A DNA stretch of 64,000 nt from contig NZ_MOLV01000019.1 in assembly GCF_001870785.1 (NCBI RefSeq), forward strand, positions 62,001 to 126,000, read 5' to 3'. The notes below the pieces were generated by a model. The model ran no database searches, was not told the DNA's origin, and was given only the letters and a program-made list of their open reading frames with translations. Source of the DNA: Exiguobacterium sp. KRL4 (GTDB taxonomy: Bacteria; Bacillota; Bacilli; Exiguobacteriales; Exiguobacteriaceae). A program made the translations under genes and the position numbers. Each line of letters opens with the position of its first letter. Positions within the stretch are counted from its first letter, which is position 1. Positions 43,642-52,849 of the stretch are shown one piece after another.

Positions 43642-44481
43642 ATGAATATTTTGTCTTACCGACAATTGTCCCATCAGCAGCGTCGTTTAGTGCATCGGTT
43701 GCTCCACAACAATCGTTTTTTCCCTTTATCGTTATCCTGTCAACCGACTGAACAGCACCAATGGACCGTTTGGAAAGAGGATCACGTCTCGGCTACACTT
43801 GGTTTCCATGTCCTCGAACACTCCATCCAGATTTTGAATGCAGCTTATACCGATCTACATGCATTTCGCTATCTCGCACGACATGTACACTCCGAAGCGA
43901 TCTCCCTCTCCCCTCAACACATCGATGTACAAATCATACCTCCACATGACTTCGGATTCGTCTCCACTTGGGCATCGTTAGGTTACCAGTTATCCAGTGA
44001 ACAGTTTCGTTTAATCGGTCTCACCCATGATCGGGTTCCTTCTGTCCAGTTCAAACCACTCACACTACGTAATCGTCAGTTATTCTTGACCATCCGGAAC
44101 GATGCGACTTGTGACTCCGAGTTCCTGTTTCCTTACGACACTTTACATCTCGATTACTTAATCGATCAAGGTGCTTTACCCTATCTCGTTTATGATGACA
44201 AAACCATCGTCGGAACGATCCTGATTGAAAAACATAAACAAACCGTTCGGCTTCTGGAAATCACCTGTCTACCTCAACTCAAACACCAAGGATATGGACG
44301 GCGTATCTTAGACACGTTCCAGACAAAACTACACAAAAAGAATATCTCTTCTTTTGAAGTGTATTGCTTTTCGACTCACCAAGATGCTCTTCGCCTTTAT
44401 CAGCCCGATGCTTTTTGTGATATTCAAGTCTTTTCAAATTGGCATCGTTATTCGTGCGAAGGTTCCCTCTTAACCACGTAA
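43642..44481 (+). CDS. GNAT family N-acetyltransferase
   Basis: A 279-residue protein: the N-terminal half is of no clear family, the C-terminal half a GNAT fold with VGTILIEKHKQTVRLLEITCLPQLKHQGYGRRILDTF (acetyl-CoA loop QGYGRR). Substrate unknown. GAAAGGGCGTCTAGG precedes the ATG. Its 3' end overlaps the convergent neighbour by 12 bases with no terminator visible between. Confidence 0.72.
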   Translation: MNILSYRQLSHQQRRLVHRLLHNNRFFPLSLSCQPTEQHQWTVWKEDHVSATLGFHVLEHSIQILNAAYTDLHAFRYLARHVHSEAISLSPQHIDVQIIPPHDFGFVSTWASLGYQLSSEQFRLIGLTHDRVPSVQFKPLTLRNRQLFLTIRNDATCDSEFLFPYDTLHLDYLIDQGALPYLVYDDKTIVGTILIEKHKQTVRLLEITCLPQLKHQGYGRRILDTFQTKLHKKNISSFEVYCFSTHQDALRLYQPDAFCDIQVFSNWHRYSCEGSLLTT

Positions 44482-45402
44482 TCGTTGCACGATGTCGAAA
44501 TACTCCGCTAACACGTATTGATCGTCTACTGCATTAAAATCAACATGGCCTCGCGACTTCAATTGATTCCCGATTTCAAATAAGTTTTCATAATAGGCCT
44601 CCCCTAAACTCACTGCAAGACCTGGTTGATAATTATGAAAGGCGAGTAAGGCATCCTTGATGATTTCTTGGTGATTTGGATCCTTCAATGCGTCTTCCAA
44701 CATTTTGGGGAACCGCTCCGTCTGACGACCAACGACGGCATAAAACAATGGGAAATGTTTGGCGTAGCGGAAAGAGACCCCGTAATTGGTGTCCTCAATA
44801 ATCGATTGCAAACTTTTAGACGTTGAACGGTGTAATCGTTCGACCAAGCCTACTGTCGTCGAATGCTCGAACAAGTGGAGACTCTTTTCGTCCAGTTCCT
44901 CTTCATGTGTCAGTAACAATACGATGTCGAGCGTATTGATTTCATCGGTCTCTAGAAAACGATCGCTCCGCTGTAATGTCGTCGTATACGTAAGATCTAA
45001 TCCGGCTTCGAGAGCTATCGTAAATAACTCATGATTGTAGACTGTATATAAGCCTACCGGGAAAGAGAGCGGCTGCCTGACAAGCGAACGATGTCCGTCA
45101 ATCGTCACCAGTTGATTAAGATCTAAGCCATTCGCAAGTAACTGTCGAAATAGAGAGACCCTTTGATCCACTTGGGTTAATTCGACCAGAAGACGATCTA
45201 AGTCCATCATCGGCTGCTTTGTTTCAAGTGCCAAAGCGAGGTGTTCACTGGATTGCAGAGAGATCGCTCGCCCGATAAAGTTCAGTGCGCGGCGTTCTTC
45301 TGGTGTTAATTGCTGATTGTATGTATGAAAGTCCGTACGCTCGAGCGTCCGAAAGGCGTGGATCGCAGGGGCGATTGCTTCGTTTTTTATAAATCTTCTC
45401 AT
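44470..45402 (-). CDS. Soluble helical protein, possibly degenerate ankyrin-like
   Basis: A 310-residue protein without membrane segments. Repeated Leu/Ala-helical stretches (LFRQLLANGLDLNQLVTIDG, HELFTIALEAGLDLTYTT) recall ankyrin-like repeats, but the pattern is loose. AGGAGGAAACTTATT precedes the ATG at 45402; the longer frame to 45447 is unsupported. It overlaps the convergent acetyltransferase gene at the 3' end. No firm family. Confidence 0.65.
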   Translation of the reverse strand: MRRFIKNEAIAPAIHAFRTLERTDFHTYNQQLTPEERRALNFIGRAISLQSSEHLALALETKQPMMDLDRLLVELTQVDQRVSLFRQLLANGLDLNQLVTIDGHRSLVRQPLSFPVGLYTVYNHELFTIALEAGLDLTYTTTLQRSDRFLETDEINTLDIVLLLTHEEELDEKSLHLFEHSTTVGLVERLHRSTSKSLQSIIEDTNYGVSFRYAKHFPLFYAVVGRQTERFPKMLEDALKDPNHQEIIKDALLAFHNYQPGLAVSLGEAYYENLFEIGNQLKSRGHVDFNAVDDQYVLAEYFDIVQRLRG

Positions 45403-45471
45403 AATAAGTTTCCTCCTGAATGATGTCTCTCTTCGTAGTGTACGCAATATCGATTCTTCTTGAAAGACTCA

Positions 45472-45520
45472 AAAAAAATCTTGGTGCTTCTCTGCTTCGA
45501 GAATAGCACCAAGATTTTTT
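45472..45520 (-). terminator. Terminator after the 119-residue protein gene
   Basis: AAAAATCTTGGTGCT / AGCACCAAGATTTTTT stem-loop, T-run on both strands, overlapping the stop codon of the gene. Confidence 0.82.
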
Positions 45521-45878
45521 ATTTTCCACTCACTTTCAAGTGCGAATTTCGAAAGGCTTCATCCTGCTGTCCAACCTTTTCGACACTTGTTCCAACCGAA
45601 CCGACATACTCAAGTTGTCGTTTAGGTTGAATGAATTCATAGGTAACGGCGGGTTCACCACGTAAACGGACCTGAATCACTTGCCGATGTCGAAATGAAA
45701 ACGAGGCCTTCACTTCTAACAATGATGTCTGATCGATGCCATGCCGGGTTTGTAACATCTTAGCCAGTTGCTTTTCCGAACTACGTTGGCTACTTTGAAG
45801 TTCAGCATATGAGATACCGACAGCAAACGATAACACTCCGATCAGACTTAACGCGAGAATGACCAGTACTTTTTTCAA
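45519..45878 (-). CDS. Small anchored protein, DUF3139-like
   Basis: A 119-residue protein with an N-terminal membrane anchor (VLVILALSLIGVLSFAVGIS) and an extracellular domain whose order (helix, then VIQVRLRGEPAVTYEFIQPKRQLEYVG) resembles DUF3139. TTG at 45878 is the likely start: GGAGGTG lies nine bases before it, whereas the GTG at 45890 is itself part of that site. Family assignment tentative. Confidence 0.62.
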   Translation of the reverse strand: MKKVLVILALSLIGVLSFAVGISYAELQSSQRSSEKQLAKMLQTRHGIDQTSLLEVKASFSFRHRQVIQVRLRGEPAVTYEFIQPKRQLEYVGSVGTSVEKVGQQDEAFRNSHLKVSGK

Positions 45879-45934
45879 TGACTGACTCACCTCCAGATAG
45901 AGTTCTTCCTGCTATCATCATCGGTTCGTCCGCC

Positions 45935-46402
45935 CTATTCCTGAAGTCTTTTTGGAACTTCCCTTAACTGCATCTGCATATCCAGATGCGGGATACCGTC
46001 TTCTAGATAAATCTCTGATTTCTCTTCAAATCCAAATGAACCATAAAACTCTTTCAGGTGCGCCTGCGCCTGAAGATCAATCAAGACCTCACCTTGCTCT
46101 TGAAGATACGCAATCGCTTCGTTTAACAGTCTTCTTGCTATTCCATGCGATCGGTAATCGACTTGCACGGCAACACGTCCGATCGCAACTGCTCCGGACG
46201 ACTTCCTCGGTAAAATCCGCAAGCAACCAATTAACTTCTCTCCCTCATAAGCAAGACCATGTAACGCGTCTTGATCACGATTGTCGAGCTCGGGATACGG
46301 GCAGTCTTGTTCAACGACGAAGATATCGGTTCGTAACTTCAGTAACTGATATAAGCTTGAGACAGTTAACTCATTAAATGTGATCAACGTGGTCTGGTAC
46401 AT
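45935..46402 (-). CDS. GNAT acetyltransferase, ElaA-like
   Basis: A 155-residue protein with the ElaA/GNAT pattern: LRTDIFVVEQDCPYPELDNRDQDALH, LRILPRKSSGAVAIGRVAVQVDYRSHGIARRLL (acetyl-CoA loop) and LKEFYGSFGFE. Substrate unknown. GAGGAG lies 11 bases before the ATG. Adjacent to a second GNAT gene 31 bases upstream, in the same direction. Confidence 0.87.
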   Translation of the reverse strand: MYQTTLITFNELTVSSLYQLLKLRTDIFVVEQDCPYPELDNRDQDALHGLAYEGEKLIGCLRILPRKSSGAVAIGRVAVQVDYRSHGIARRLLNEAIAYLQEQGEVLIDLQAQAHLKEFYGSFGFEEKSEIYLEDGIPHLDMQMQLREVPKRLQE

Positions 46403-46433
46403 GAATGACTTCGCTCCTCTACCATTTCATAGC

Positions 46434-46949
46434 TCATCCTCTAAACAGCCGGGATAAGCGACAAGAATAGATGACGACTGGAATTCCATTGAAAACTGTT
46501 TCCTTTTCCCATTGTAACCCATTCGCCCGCGCGACATTTTGGGAAGATTTATTTTCTGGATGAATAATTGAAATCAAACGATCGTGCCCTCTTTCAAACG
46601 CTTCGCGCATCAACCGGTTCGCTGCTTCTCGACCATATCCGACCTTCCAATGAATCGGTGTCAGCCAATATCCAACCTCTAATTCCTCGACACCATCCAC
46701 TTCTTGAAGAATGAGTCCGGCAAAACCGACCGGTTCGCGTGTTTCTTTTTTTTCCAACAATAAAAAACCAGTTTGCCGGTCGTCTTCATATCGTTCGAAT
46801 TGTCGTTCGAACCAACTTCGTGCTTCCGTCTCTTCTAGTGCCGTCCCGCCATTGATGTACCGCATGACGCGTTCATTTTGGACAAGTGTTTTATAAAAGG
46901 TAAAATCTTCTTCTGAAAATGGTCGCATCTCTAACCGTTCACTCTCCAT
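46434..46949 (-). CDS. GNAT acetyltransferase, RimJ/RimL type
   Basis: A 171-residue protein: MESERLEMRPFSEEDFTFYK start, PVGFAGLILQ, EVGYWLTPIHWKVGYGREAANRLM (acetyl-CoA loop) and ISIIHPENKSSQNVARANGLQWEKE. This pattern is common to ribosomal or small-molecule N-acetyltransferases. AAAGGGGGATTTCAG precedes the ATG. Confidence 0.88.
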   Translation of the reverse strand: MESERLEMRPFSEEDFTFYKTLVQNERVMRYINGGTALEETEARSWFERQFERYEDDRQTGFLLLEKKETREPVGFAGLILQEVDGVEELEVGYWLTPIHWKVGYGREAANRLMREAFERGHDRLISIIHPENKSSQNVARANGLQWEKETVFNGIPVVIYSCRLSRLFRG

Positions 46950-47212
46950 CTGAAATCCCCCTTTTTAAATACCAAGCCTTTGTCTTATTTTTCCCCTTTT
47001 TTCTTTTATTCATTCATGATCATATTATTTTTATTTTAAAGAAAATCACCATACTTTGAAGAGAATTCAATCCTATTTCTAAAGTACAGCTTGCTTTTTA
47101 TCTGTCAAGTCTGTATTTTGGGGACAGTATGCTAAACATCAATCATAGAATTAGTGTAAAATATATTTTGAGCGTTTTTTGCTGAATGGAATTTATGAAA
47201 AAGGACTGAGAC

Positions 47213-48133
47213 ATGATGACTGAGCAATTATTAGCTGGATTATATGAAGGTATCGCAAAAGAAGCCGTTTTGATTAATGAACCCTTAAAAAACCATACGT
47301 ACACTAAAATGGGTGGGCTGGCGGATTTGTTCCTCATTCCGTCGACGTATGAAGAAACAGCATTTGCTGTTCGTTATGCCTATGAACACGAACTCCCTCT
47401 GACGATGCTCGGAAACGGTTCGAATCTTGTCGTTCGTGACGGTGGTATTCGTGGAATCGTCTTATCTTTCGAAAAACTAACCGATATTTCTGTTGAAGGA
47501 CATGAACTCGTTGCCCAAAGTGGCGCTGCAATCATCCAAGCATCACGTGTTGCGTATGACCATGCTTTGAGTGGACTTGAGTTCGCCTGTGGTATTCCCG
47601 GTACGATTGGCGGAGCTTTAATCATGAATGCTGGAGCTTACGGTGGCGAAGTAAAGGACTGCCTCCACAGCGCGACGGTCTTGACACGTAAAGGCGAACT
47701 GTTGAACATCTCCCACGAGGAACTTGAGCTCGGGTATCGATCAAGCTGTTTTTCGAAAAAGGAGTACATCATTTTAGAAGGACGCTTTTCACTCACAGAA
47801 GGTGATCCTGACTTGATCAAAGAAATGATGGATGACTTGACGCATAAACGTGAGACGAAACAACCACTTGAATATCCGTCTTGCGGGAGTGTCTTCAAAC
47901 GTCCGGAAGGTTATTTTGCCGGTAAATTGATTCAAGACAGCGGTTTACAAGGCGCACGGATCGGTGGTGCTGAAGTTTCTCAAAAACATGCCGGATTCAT
48001 CGTCAATATTAAAGATGCGACAGCAACAGACTATATTTCGCTCATCCGACACGTGCAGGAAACCGTTCAAGAAAAATTCGGAATCTTACTGGAACCGGAA
48101 GTAAAAATCATTGGCGAAGAATTACACAGTTGA
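47213..48133 (+). CDS. murB: UDP-N-acetylenolpyruvoylglucosamine reductase
   Basis: FAD enzyme reducing UDP-GlcNAc-enolpyruvate to UDP-MurNAc in peptidoglycan synthesis. It has 306 residues, type II MurB length. FAD-binding motifs: KMGGLADLFLIPSTYEE, GNGSNLVVRDGGIRG and IPGTIGGALIMNAGAYGGEVKD; catalytic Ser region YPSCGSVFKRPEG and C-terminal Glu in LEPEVKIIG. AAAGGACTGAGAC precedes the ATG at 47213, with another ATG directly behind. Single gene. Confidence 0.95.
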   Translation: MMTEQLLAGLYEGIAKEAVLINEPLKNHTYTKMGGLADLFLIPSTYEETAFAVRYAYEHELPLTMLGNGSNLVVRDGGIRGIVLSFEKLTDISVEGHELVAQSGAAIIQASRVAYDHALSGLEFACGIPGTIGGALIMNAGAYGGEVKDCLHSATVLTRKGELLNISHEELELGYRSSCFSKKEYIILEGRFSLTEGDPDLIKEMMDDLTHKRETKQPLEYPSCGSVFKRPEGYFAGKLIQDSGLQGARIGGAEVSQKHAGFIVNIKDATATDYISLIRHVQETVQEKFGILLEPEVKIIGEELHS

Positions 48134-48136
48134 ATC

Positions 48137-48187
48137 AAAAAAAGGGAGTAGGCCAACACGATTAACGTGTCCGCCTACTCCCTTTTT
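48137..48187. terminator. Bidirectional terminator, murB / aminopeptidase
   Basis: AAAAAGGGAGTAGGCCAACACG / CGTGTCCGCCTACTCCCTTTTT stem with short loop. Confidence 0.85.
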
Positions 48188-48195
48188 AGAATGGA

Positions 48196-49419
48196 TTAGA
48201 TTGCCCAGTTTCCGTCGCGCATCAATGGTTCACGAGTCCCATCCACTAGTTCTCCATCGATCGACATCTGACCTGAACCTATCATGAAGTCGACGTGTGT
48301 CATCGAGTCGTTGGCACCTTGATCAGCCAATTCCTCATTCGATAAGCTTGGTCCGTTTTCAAGGCAGGTCGAATAGGCACGGCCGATCGCCAAGTGACAC
48401 GATGCATTTTCGTCAAACAACGTGTTATAGAATAAAATCCCAGAGTCTGAAATCGGTGAATGATGTGGAACGAGCGCTACTTCGCCGAGGTAACGTGCAC
48501 CTTCGTCCAGTGAAATCAATTCGTTCAGTGCTGCTTGTCCTTGTTTTGCCTCTGCTTTAACGATTTTTCCGTCTTCGAACCATAACGTGAACCCATCAAT
48601 CAGATTCCCGCTGTAGCTGAGCGGTTTCGTACTCGAAACATGACCGTTCACACCTGTCTTTTTCGGTAATGTGAAGACTTCTTCCGTCGGCAGATTCGCG
48701 ATGAAATCAACTCCATCGGCATTTGGTCCACCACCGCCAAGCCAGACGTGACGCTCTGGTAATTCAATCGTCAATGCTGTACCCGGTGCTGCATAATGTA
48801 ATTTTTTATATTTTTTTTCAGTTAGGAACGTCGCTTTTGTCCGCAAGTTCGTGTCATGTTGCTCCCACGCTGCGACTGGATCGGCTTGATCAACGCGTGT
48901 CGCCTTCAGGATAGCATCCCACAGGTCCTCCACAGCGTGTTCAGAGTCCGGGAATACCTTAGCCGCCCAAGCATCCGAAGGCGCTGCGATGACACACCAG
49001 CTTACGTTATCGCTCATGACGAATTTACGCCAGTTGGCTAATGCAACACCTGCTGCTTTGTTGGCACGGGCAATCCGGCTCGATTCGACTCCGTTCAATA
49101 GGTCAGGATCTTCACTGACAACAGATAAAAATGCTGTTTTCTCCTCTGCCAACTGATCGAATCGTGCTGTTAACCAATCCGGGAAGGCGTCAAACGAATC
49201 TTCCGGTGCGTCGAAGTAACGAATTTTCGTCATTTCGTCATCAGACCACTGCACATATACGTTAGAAGCTCCCACTTCATACGCAACACGCGTAATTTCA
49301 CGTACGAGCGGTGCATTTTCGATTCCGGCACGAACTTCCAATTGTTGACCTGCTTGTAGGTTGATTCCTGTTCGTACGGCAAGTGCGGCATACTTTTTTA
49401 ACTGTTCTTGAGTCGGCAT
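48196..49419 (-). CDS. M29-family metal aminopeptidase (AmpS-like)
   Basis: Cytoplasmic leucyl-type aminopeptidase of 407 residues. Family M29 features: LTARFDQLAEEKTAFLSVVSEDPDLL, NLPTEEVFTLPKKTGVNGHVSSTKPL (metal-binding Glu), LGEVALVPHHSPIS, and C-terminal NDSMTHVDFMIGS. AAAGGGGATTACATA precedes the ATG at 49419. Single gene. Confidence 0.92.
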   Translation of the reverse strand: MPTQEQLKKYAALAVRTGINLQAGQQLEVRAGIENAPLVREITRVAYEVGASNVYVQWSDDEMTKIRYFDAPEDSFDAFPDWLTARFDQLAEEKTAFLSVVSEDPDLLNGVESSRIARANKAAGVALANWRKFVMSDNVSWCVIAAPSDAWAAKVFPDSEHAVEDLWDAILKATRVDQADPVAAWEQHDTNLRTKATFLTEKKYKKLHYAAPGTALTIELPERHVWLGGGGPNADGVDFIANLPTEEVFTLPKKTGVNGHVSSTKPLSYSGNLIDGFTLWFEDGKIVKAEAKQGQAALNELISLDEGARYLGEVALVPHHSPISDSGILFYNTLFDENASCHLAIGRAYSTCLENGPSLSNEELADQGANDSMTHVDFMIGSGQMSIDGELVDGTREPLMRDGNWAI

Positions 49420-49514
49420 TATGTAATCCCCTTTCAACTATTACTCTTATTTTCACGAAATAGTTGCAATTTTGCAAGAAATAAGGTGAAACTAGAGATA
49501 CAGAAGGAGTGTTG

Positions 49515-49937
49515 ATGATGGAATTTACACCAGGCGATTTTAAATCTGCGTACACCTATTTTCACCGACAAGCATTAACAGCTGTCGGAAATACGAAAGC
49601 ACAGGAAGACTTATTGATTCAAGGCGAACTCGGATTGGCGCGACTCACAACGGATATCGCGTCAGAAGATGGTTCGGATATCGAACGTGAAGCGGAACTT
49701 GTCCTTTACTTCCAACTCAAACAATTACTTGAAATGTTACGGGCGCTGTATACGAAACGCTTTGAGATGCAACCTGAGCAAGAACAATTGTTATTGACAG
49801 CCGTTCTATATTTCACGTCTCCGGTTGATGCCTTACCGGATGAAAACATCTTAGGATTATTCGACGATGCACAAATCGTCGAAGCCATCTATGAAGACCT
49901 GGCGGCAGATGTCGATCGTTTTCAGCATCTGGAGTAA
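49515..49937 (+). CDS. DUF1232 (YkvA-like) protein
   Basis: A 140-residue protein whose C-terminal half (LTAVLYFTSPVDALPDENILGLFDDAQIVEAI) is the DUF1232 signature; the N-terminal part is helical. AAGGAG lies five bases before the ATG at 49515; another ATG is adjacent. Function of the family is unknown. Confidence 0.85.
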   Translation: MMEFTPGDFKSAYTYFHRQALTAVGNTKAQEDLLIQGELGLARLTTDIASEDGSDIEREAELVLYFQLKQLLEMLRALYTKRFEMQPEQEQLLLTAVLYFTSPVDALPDENILGLFDDAQIVEAIYEDLAADVDRFQHLE

Positions 49938-49971
49938 CCGAATCAGATCATGTCCTACACCCATTCATAAC

Positions 49972-50012
49972 AAAGAAGGATCCGATTTTTTCATCGGATC
50001 CTTCTTTGTGTA
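49972..50012. terminator. Bidirectional terminator
   Basis: CAAAGAAGGATCCGAT / ATCGGATCCTTCTTTG inverted repeat between convergent genes. Confidence 0.82.
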
Positions 50013-50042
50013 TGGTCAAGCCCATCGAACCCGGGCCATTTT

Positions 50043-50879
50043 TTAAGCTTTTTGTTTTGAAGCGATATTGATCGTTGCTGCTTCTTGATCCGATTGATCG
50101 ACTTCTAATTTTGATTTATTGAGCCATGTGTAGATCATTCCCATGAAAAGTGCTCCGCCGATGATGTTTCCAAACAAGGCAGGAATCAGATTGTGGATTG
50201 CTCCAGCAAACGAAATCGCTTCTGGGTGCGGTACGACTAAAGCAAGTGAGAACAATGCCATGTTAGCAATGACATGATCAAATCCAGAGGCAAAGAAAAC
50301 AGCCACGAGGATCATCATCATCATGATTTGTGCTAACTCATTTTTCATGTTTTTTGGAATGAAAATCGCTAGACAGACCATCCAGTTGCAAAAAATCGCT
50401 CGGGTAAAGATTTCCCATGTCGTATGGTGAATCTTCGTCTCCGATACGGCAAACAACCAGTTGTCCATCCCGAGTTCCTGAATGATTCCCGTTTGTGAAA
50501 ACAGTAAAGCAAATGCCAATCCGCCGAGTCCGTTTCCGATAAAACAAAGCGTCCATACTTTAAACGTATCCATTTTCGATGTATAACCACGCATCGTCGA
50601 TGTCGTAAAGTACATCGTGTTTCCGGTGAACAATTCTGCTCCGCCATAAACAATCAAGACGAGCGCAACACCAAACGTCAATCCACCGACAAGTGTCGTG
50701 ACAGGTGATTCATTTAAATAAAAACCGTTGATTGATTTAAGTGTAAATATGATTGCAAAACCAATGAAAACGCCAGCCAGCATCGCTCGAACCAAATATT
50801 CTAGTGGACGCAGCTGTAACATTTGCGTCGATTTGACGGCTTTTTTTCTTAATCCTTCTAATGCTTCTACCTCGTTCAT
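50043..50879 (-). CDS. Formate/nitrite transporter (FNT family)
   Basis: Pentameric channel subunit of 278 residues with six membrane helices. FNT motifs: AGVFIGFAIIF, GGAELFTGNTMYFTTSTMRG (TM3 loop), NWMVCLAIFIP (NWLVC-type signature) and ASGFDHVIANMALFSL. Its substrate may be formate or nitrite. No nitrite reductase or formate lyase gene is next to it, but the formate-using fhs gene is in the same window. No clear Fnr palindrome was found upstream. Confidence 0.92.
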   Translation of the reverse strand: MNEVEALEGLRKKAVKSTQMLQLRPLEYLVRAMLAGVFIGFAIIFTLKSINGFYLNESPVTTLVGGLTFGVALVLIVYGGAELFTGNTMYFTTSTMRGYTSKMDTFKVWTLCFIGNGLGGLAFALLFSQTGIIQELGMDNWLFAVSETKIHHTTWEIFTRAIFCNWMVCLAIFIPKNMKNELAQIMMMMILVAVFFASGFDHVIANMALFSLALVVPHPEAISFAGAIHNLIPALFGNIIGGALFMGMIYTWLNKSKLEVDQSDQEAATINIASKQKA

Positions 50880-51063
50880 CGTAGAAACCTCGCTTTCTTT
50901 TGTTCAAAACTTCACAATGTCTGTTCACTTATTATCATACTTCCATCTTATAAGATGTTCAAGTGATGAATAGACCTTATTTAGCGTTTTGTCAAAAGAA
51001 CAAGGTGAAAACGATATCATTGTGTCAAGTTTGTGAAAAATGCCTTTTCATTGTTAGATACAA

Positions 51064-51672
51064 CTAGTTTTCAGGTGTGATGCGGAGCGCATCGACAAAC
51101 TTTTCGAAAAATGCGGCTCGCCTTGAATCAACGAGAATATAGTCTTCCACGACGACACGATTAAACCGATCTGCGGAAGAACTGGCTCGGTCGATATCTT
51201 TCGGCGTATACTCTTCAAACTTCGAACGGTCCACGTCAAATACCACTTCAGTGAACGGATCATTGTACTCGATCCGGAGTTCGGAGAGATCCGATACACT
51301 CAAAAAAAGACCTAACGTATGGTGCATGATGAGCTTTGGCAAACGACTTTCTAAGAAAGACGGGCTTCCACGTTTAATATCCTCCGTATCGCTCCCTGTC
51401 CACGCTACTCGTTCTTTCCCCGTCACGCGATACGTCATCCGTACGGTTGTCCCTGTAATTGAAACGTCGTCTAAGGACTCGGAGAACGGAAACTGCTTGA
51501 CCAATTCTTCGATGGCTGCCGTATTTGAAATGGACGTGCCGACATGACGGGTAATCACATGACCGTCTTTCCAACTTTCTTCTTCCGGTTGTTTTTGCTG
51601 CTGTAGCACTACCCATGAACCGGTCGATAACCCGATTCCGACACAGAAAATGATCAGTATGATTTTTTTCAA
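51064..51672 (-). CDS. Anchored or exported protein of unknown function
   Basis: A 202-residue protein beginning at TTG behind AAAGGAGACCATTTT. One N-terminal hydrophobic segment (KKIILIIFCVGIGLSTGSWVVL) anchors or exports it; the rest is a charged alpha/beta domain (VVFDVDRSKFEEYTPKDIDR, FEKFVDALRIT). No family recognised. It stands alone. Confidence 0.68.
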   Translation of the reverse strand: MKKIILIIFCVGIGLSTGSWVVLQQQKQPEEESWKDGHVITRHVGTSISNTAAIEELVKQFPFSESLDDVSITGTTVRMTYRVTGKERVAWTGSDTEDIKRGSPSFLESRLPKLIMHHTLGLFLSVSDLSELRIEYNDPFTEVVFDVDRSKFEEYTPKDIDRASSSADRFNRVVVEDYILVDSRRAAFFEKFVDALRITPEN

Positions 51673-51789
51673 AAAATGGTCTCCTTTCTCAAAAAACTCG
51701 TCGTTTTGTTAACATTTTTCAAATCAGGGGTTGAATTAATTCTGATATCAGCGTACTCTTGCAGGCAGATACTTTTACAGAGGAGGAGC

Positions 51790-51822
51790 ATGAGATTTCT
51801 CATCAATCACCATGAAAATTAA
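51790..51822 (+). CDS. Possible 10-codon leader peptide overlapping yitT start
   Basis: ATG at 51790 follows AGAGGAGGAGC and reads MRFLINHHEN then TAA at 51820-51822, overlapping the yitT-type start at 51812. The yitT frame is closed just upstream by TGA at 51791, so its ribosome would lack a nearby site unless coupled to this ORF. It may be only a spacer; the site is close (three bases) to this ATG. Confidence 0.4.
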   Translation: MRFLINHHEN

Positions 51823-52681
51823 ACGACCCACAAAGAAAAAGCGAACAGAAAAAATTGGTTTCCTCTTAATTGGTACATTGTTGTACTCGTTGTATATCAG
51901 CCTTCTCTTATCACCTAACGATATCGGATCCGGTGGTATCATGGGGATTACGCTCATTGCGCAAGAATTGTTTCATACACCCATCGGCTTGACACAACTT
52001 GTCTTAAACATCCCACTTTTTTTACTAGGATTTCGTTTTTTACCCAAACGATTTATGTTTTTATCGGGTATCATCGTCCTGGTCTCTTCTTTTTTGATCG
52101 ACTGGATTCCAACACAAATCGTACCTGAGTCTTTAAATGATCCTCTCGTCGCTTCTATTTTTGCCGGTCTTGTTTCTGGTTTAGCGATGGCCTTGATTTT
52201 CTTTGGCGGCGCCTCAACAGGCGGTCTCGATATTCTCGGGAAATTTTTCTATGCGCGCTTTCATAATTGGCCGCTCCCACGTATTTTTTTGATGCAAGAC
52301 TTAGTGATTTATGTACTCGTCTGGTTTGTATTTGATTTGAAACACGTCATGTATGCACTAATCATGAGTTTTGTTCGTGCGAAAGCACTCCAGACCGTCT
52401 ACAGTTTTTATTCCGCTTCTAAACAATGTATCATCATTTGTGAAAAAGCAGATGAAATCAATGAGGTCATTACAAAGGAACTTGGACGTGGTGTGACGAT
52501 TCTTGATGCGCGCGGCGGGTATTCGAACCGAACGAAAAAGATGGTGTATGTAGTCGTCCAAAACAATGAGATCCTTAAATTACAAGAAATCGTTTCCTCT
52601 GTCGAATCCAATGCCTTTGTCACATTTTCCGAGATTCATACGGTTTTCGGAAATTATAAAGAACACTCGTATTCTTTTTAA
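51812..52681 (+). CDS. YitT family membrane protein (DUF161 + DUF2179)
   Basis: A 289-residue protein: six or so helices in the YitT/DUF161 region (SPNDIGSGGIMGITLIAQEL, GGASTGGLDILGKFF), then cytoplasmic DUF2179 (IICEKADEINEVITKELGRGVTILDARGGYSNRTKKMVYVVV). The start is the only in-frame ATG; the AGGAGG site is about 24 bases upstream, beyond normal spacing. Family function unknown. Confidence 0.88.
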   Translation: MKIKRPTKKKRTEKIGFLLIGTLLYSLYISLLLSPNDIGSGGIMGITLIAQELFHTPIGLTQLVLNIPLFLLGFRFLPKRFMFLSGIIVLVSSFLIDWIPTQIVPESLNDPLVASIFAGLVSGLAMALIFFGGASTGGLDILGKFFYARFHNWPLPRIFLMQDLVIYVLVWFVFDLKHVMYALIMSFVRAKALQTVYSFYSASKQCIIICEKADEINEVITKELGRGVTILDARGGYSNRTKKMVYVVVQNNEILKLQEIVSSVESNAFVTFSEIHTVFGNYKEHSYSF

Positions 52682-52693
52682 TCTTCGTGAAGT

Positions 52694-52732
52694 ACCTCCA
52701 CTGCTGCATATATCCTATGTAGCGGTTTTTTT
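52694..52732 (+). terminator. Terminator after yitT gene
   Basis: CCACTGCTGCATA / TATGTAGCGG imperfect stem followed by TTTTTTTG. Confidence 0.6.
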
Positions 52733-52849
52733 GTGTACAATACGCAAGATCAGAGAAAATGTTCCATGTTTTTTTGCAGAATCCTTCACTTTTTGGGAAA
52801 TAGTGGTTAAGCTAATGACATTACGTTTTATTGAAAAAGGATGAATTGT

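Noticed and set aside
50880-51063. Fnr site upstream of the formate/nitrite transporter
   Set aside because: Several TGTGA/TCAC-like halves occur, but none forms the TGTGA-N6-TCACA palindrome.
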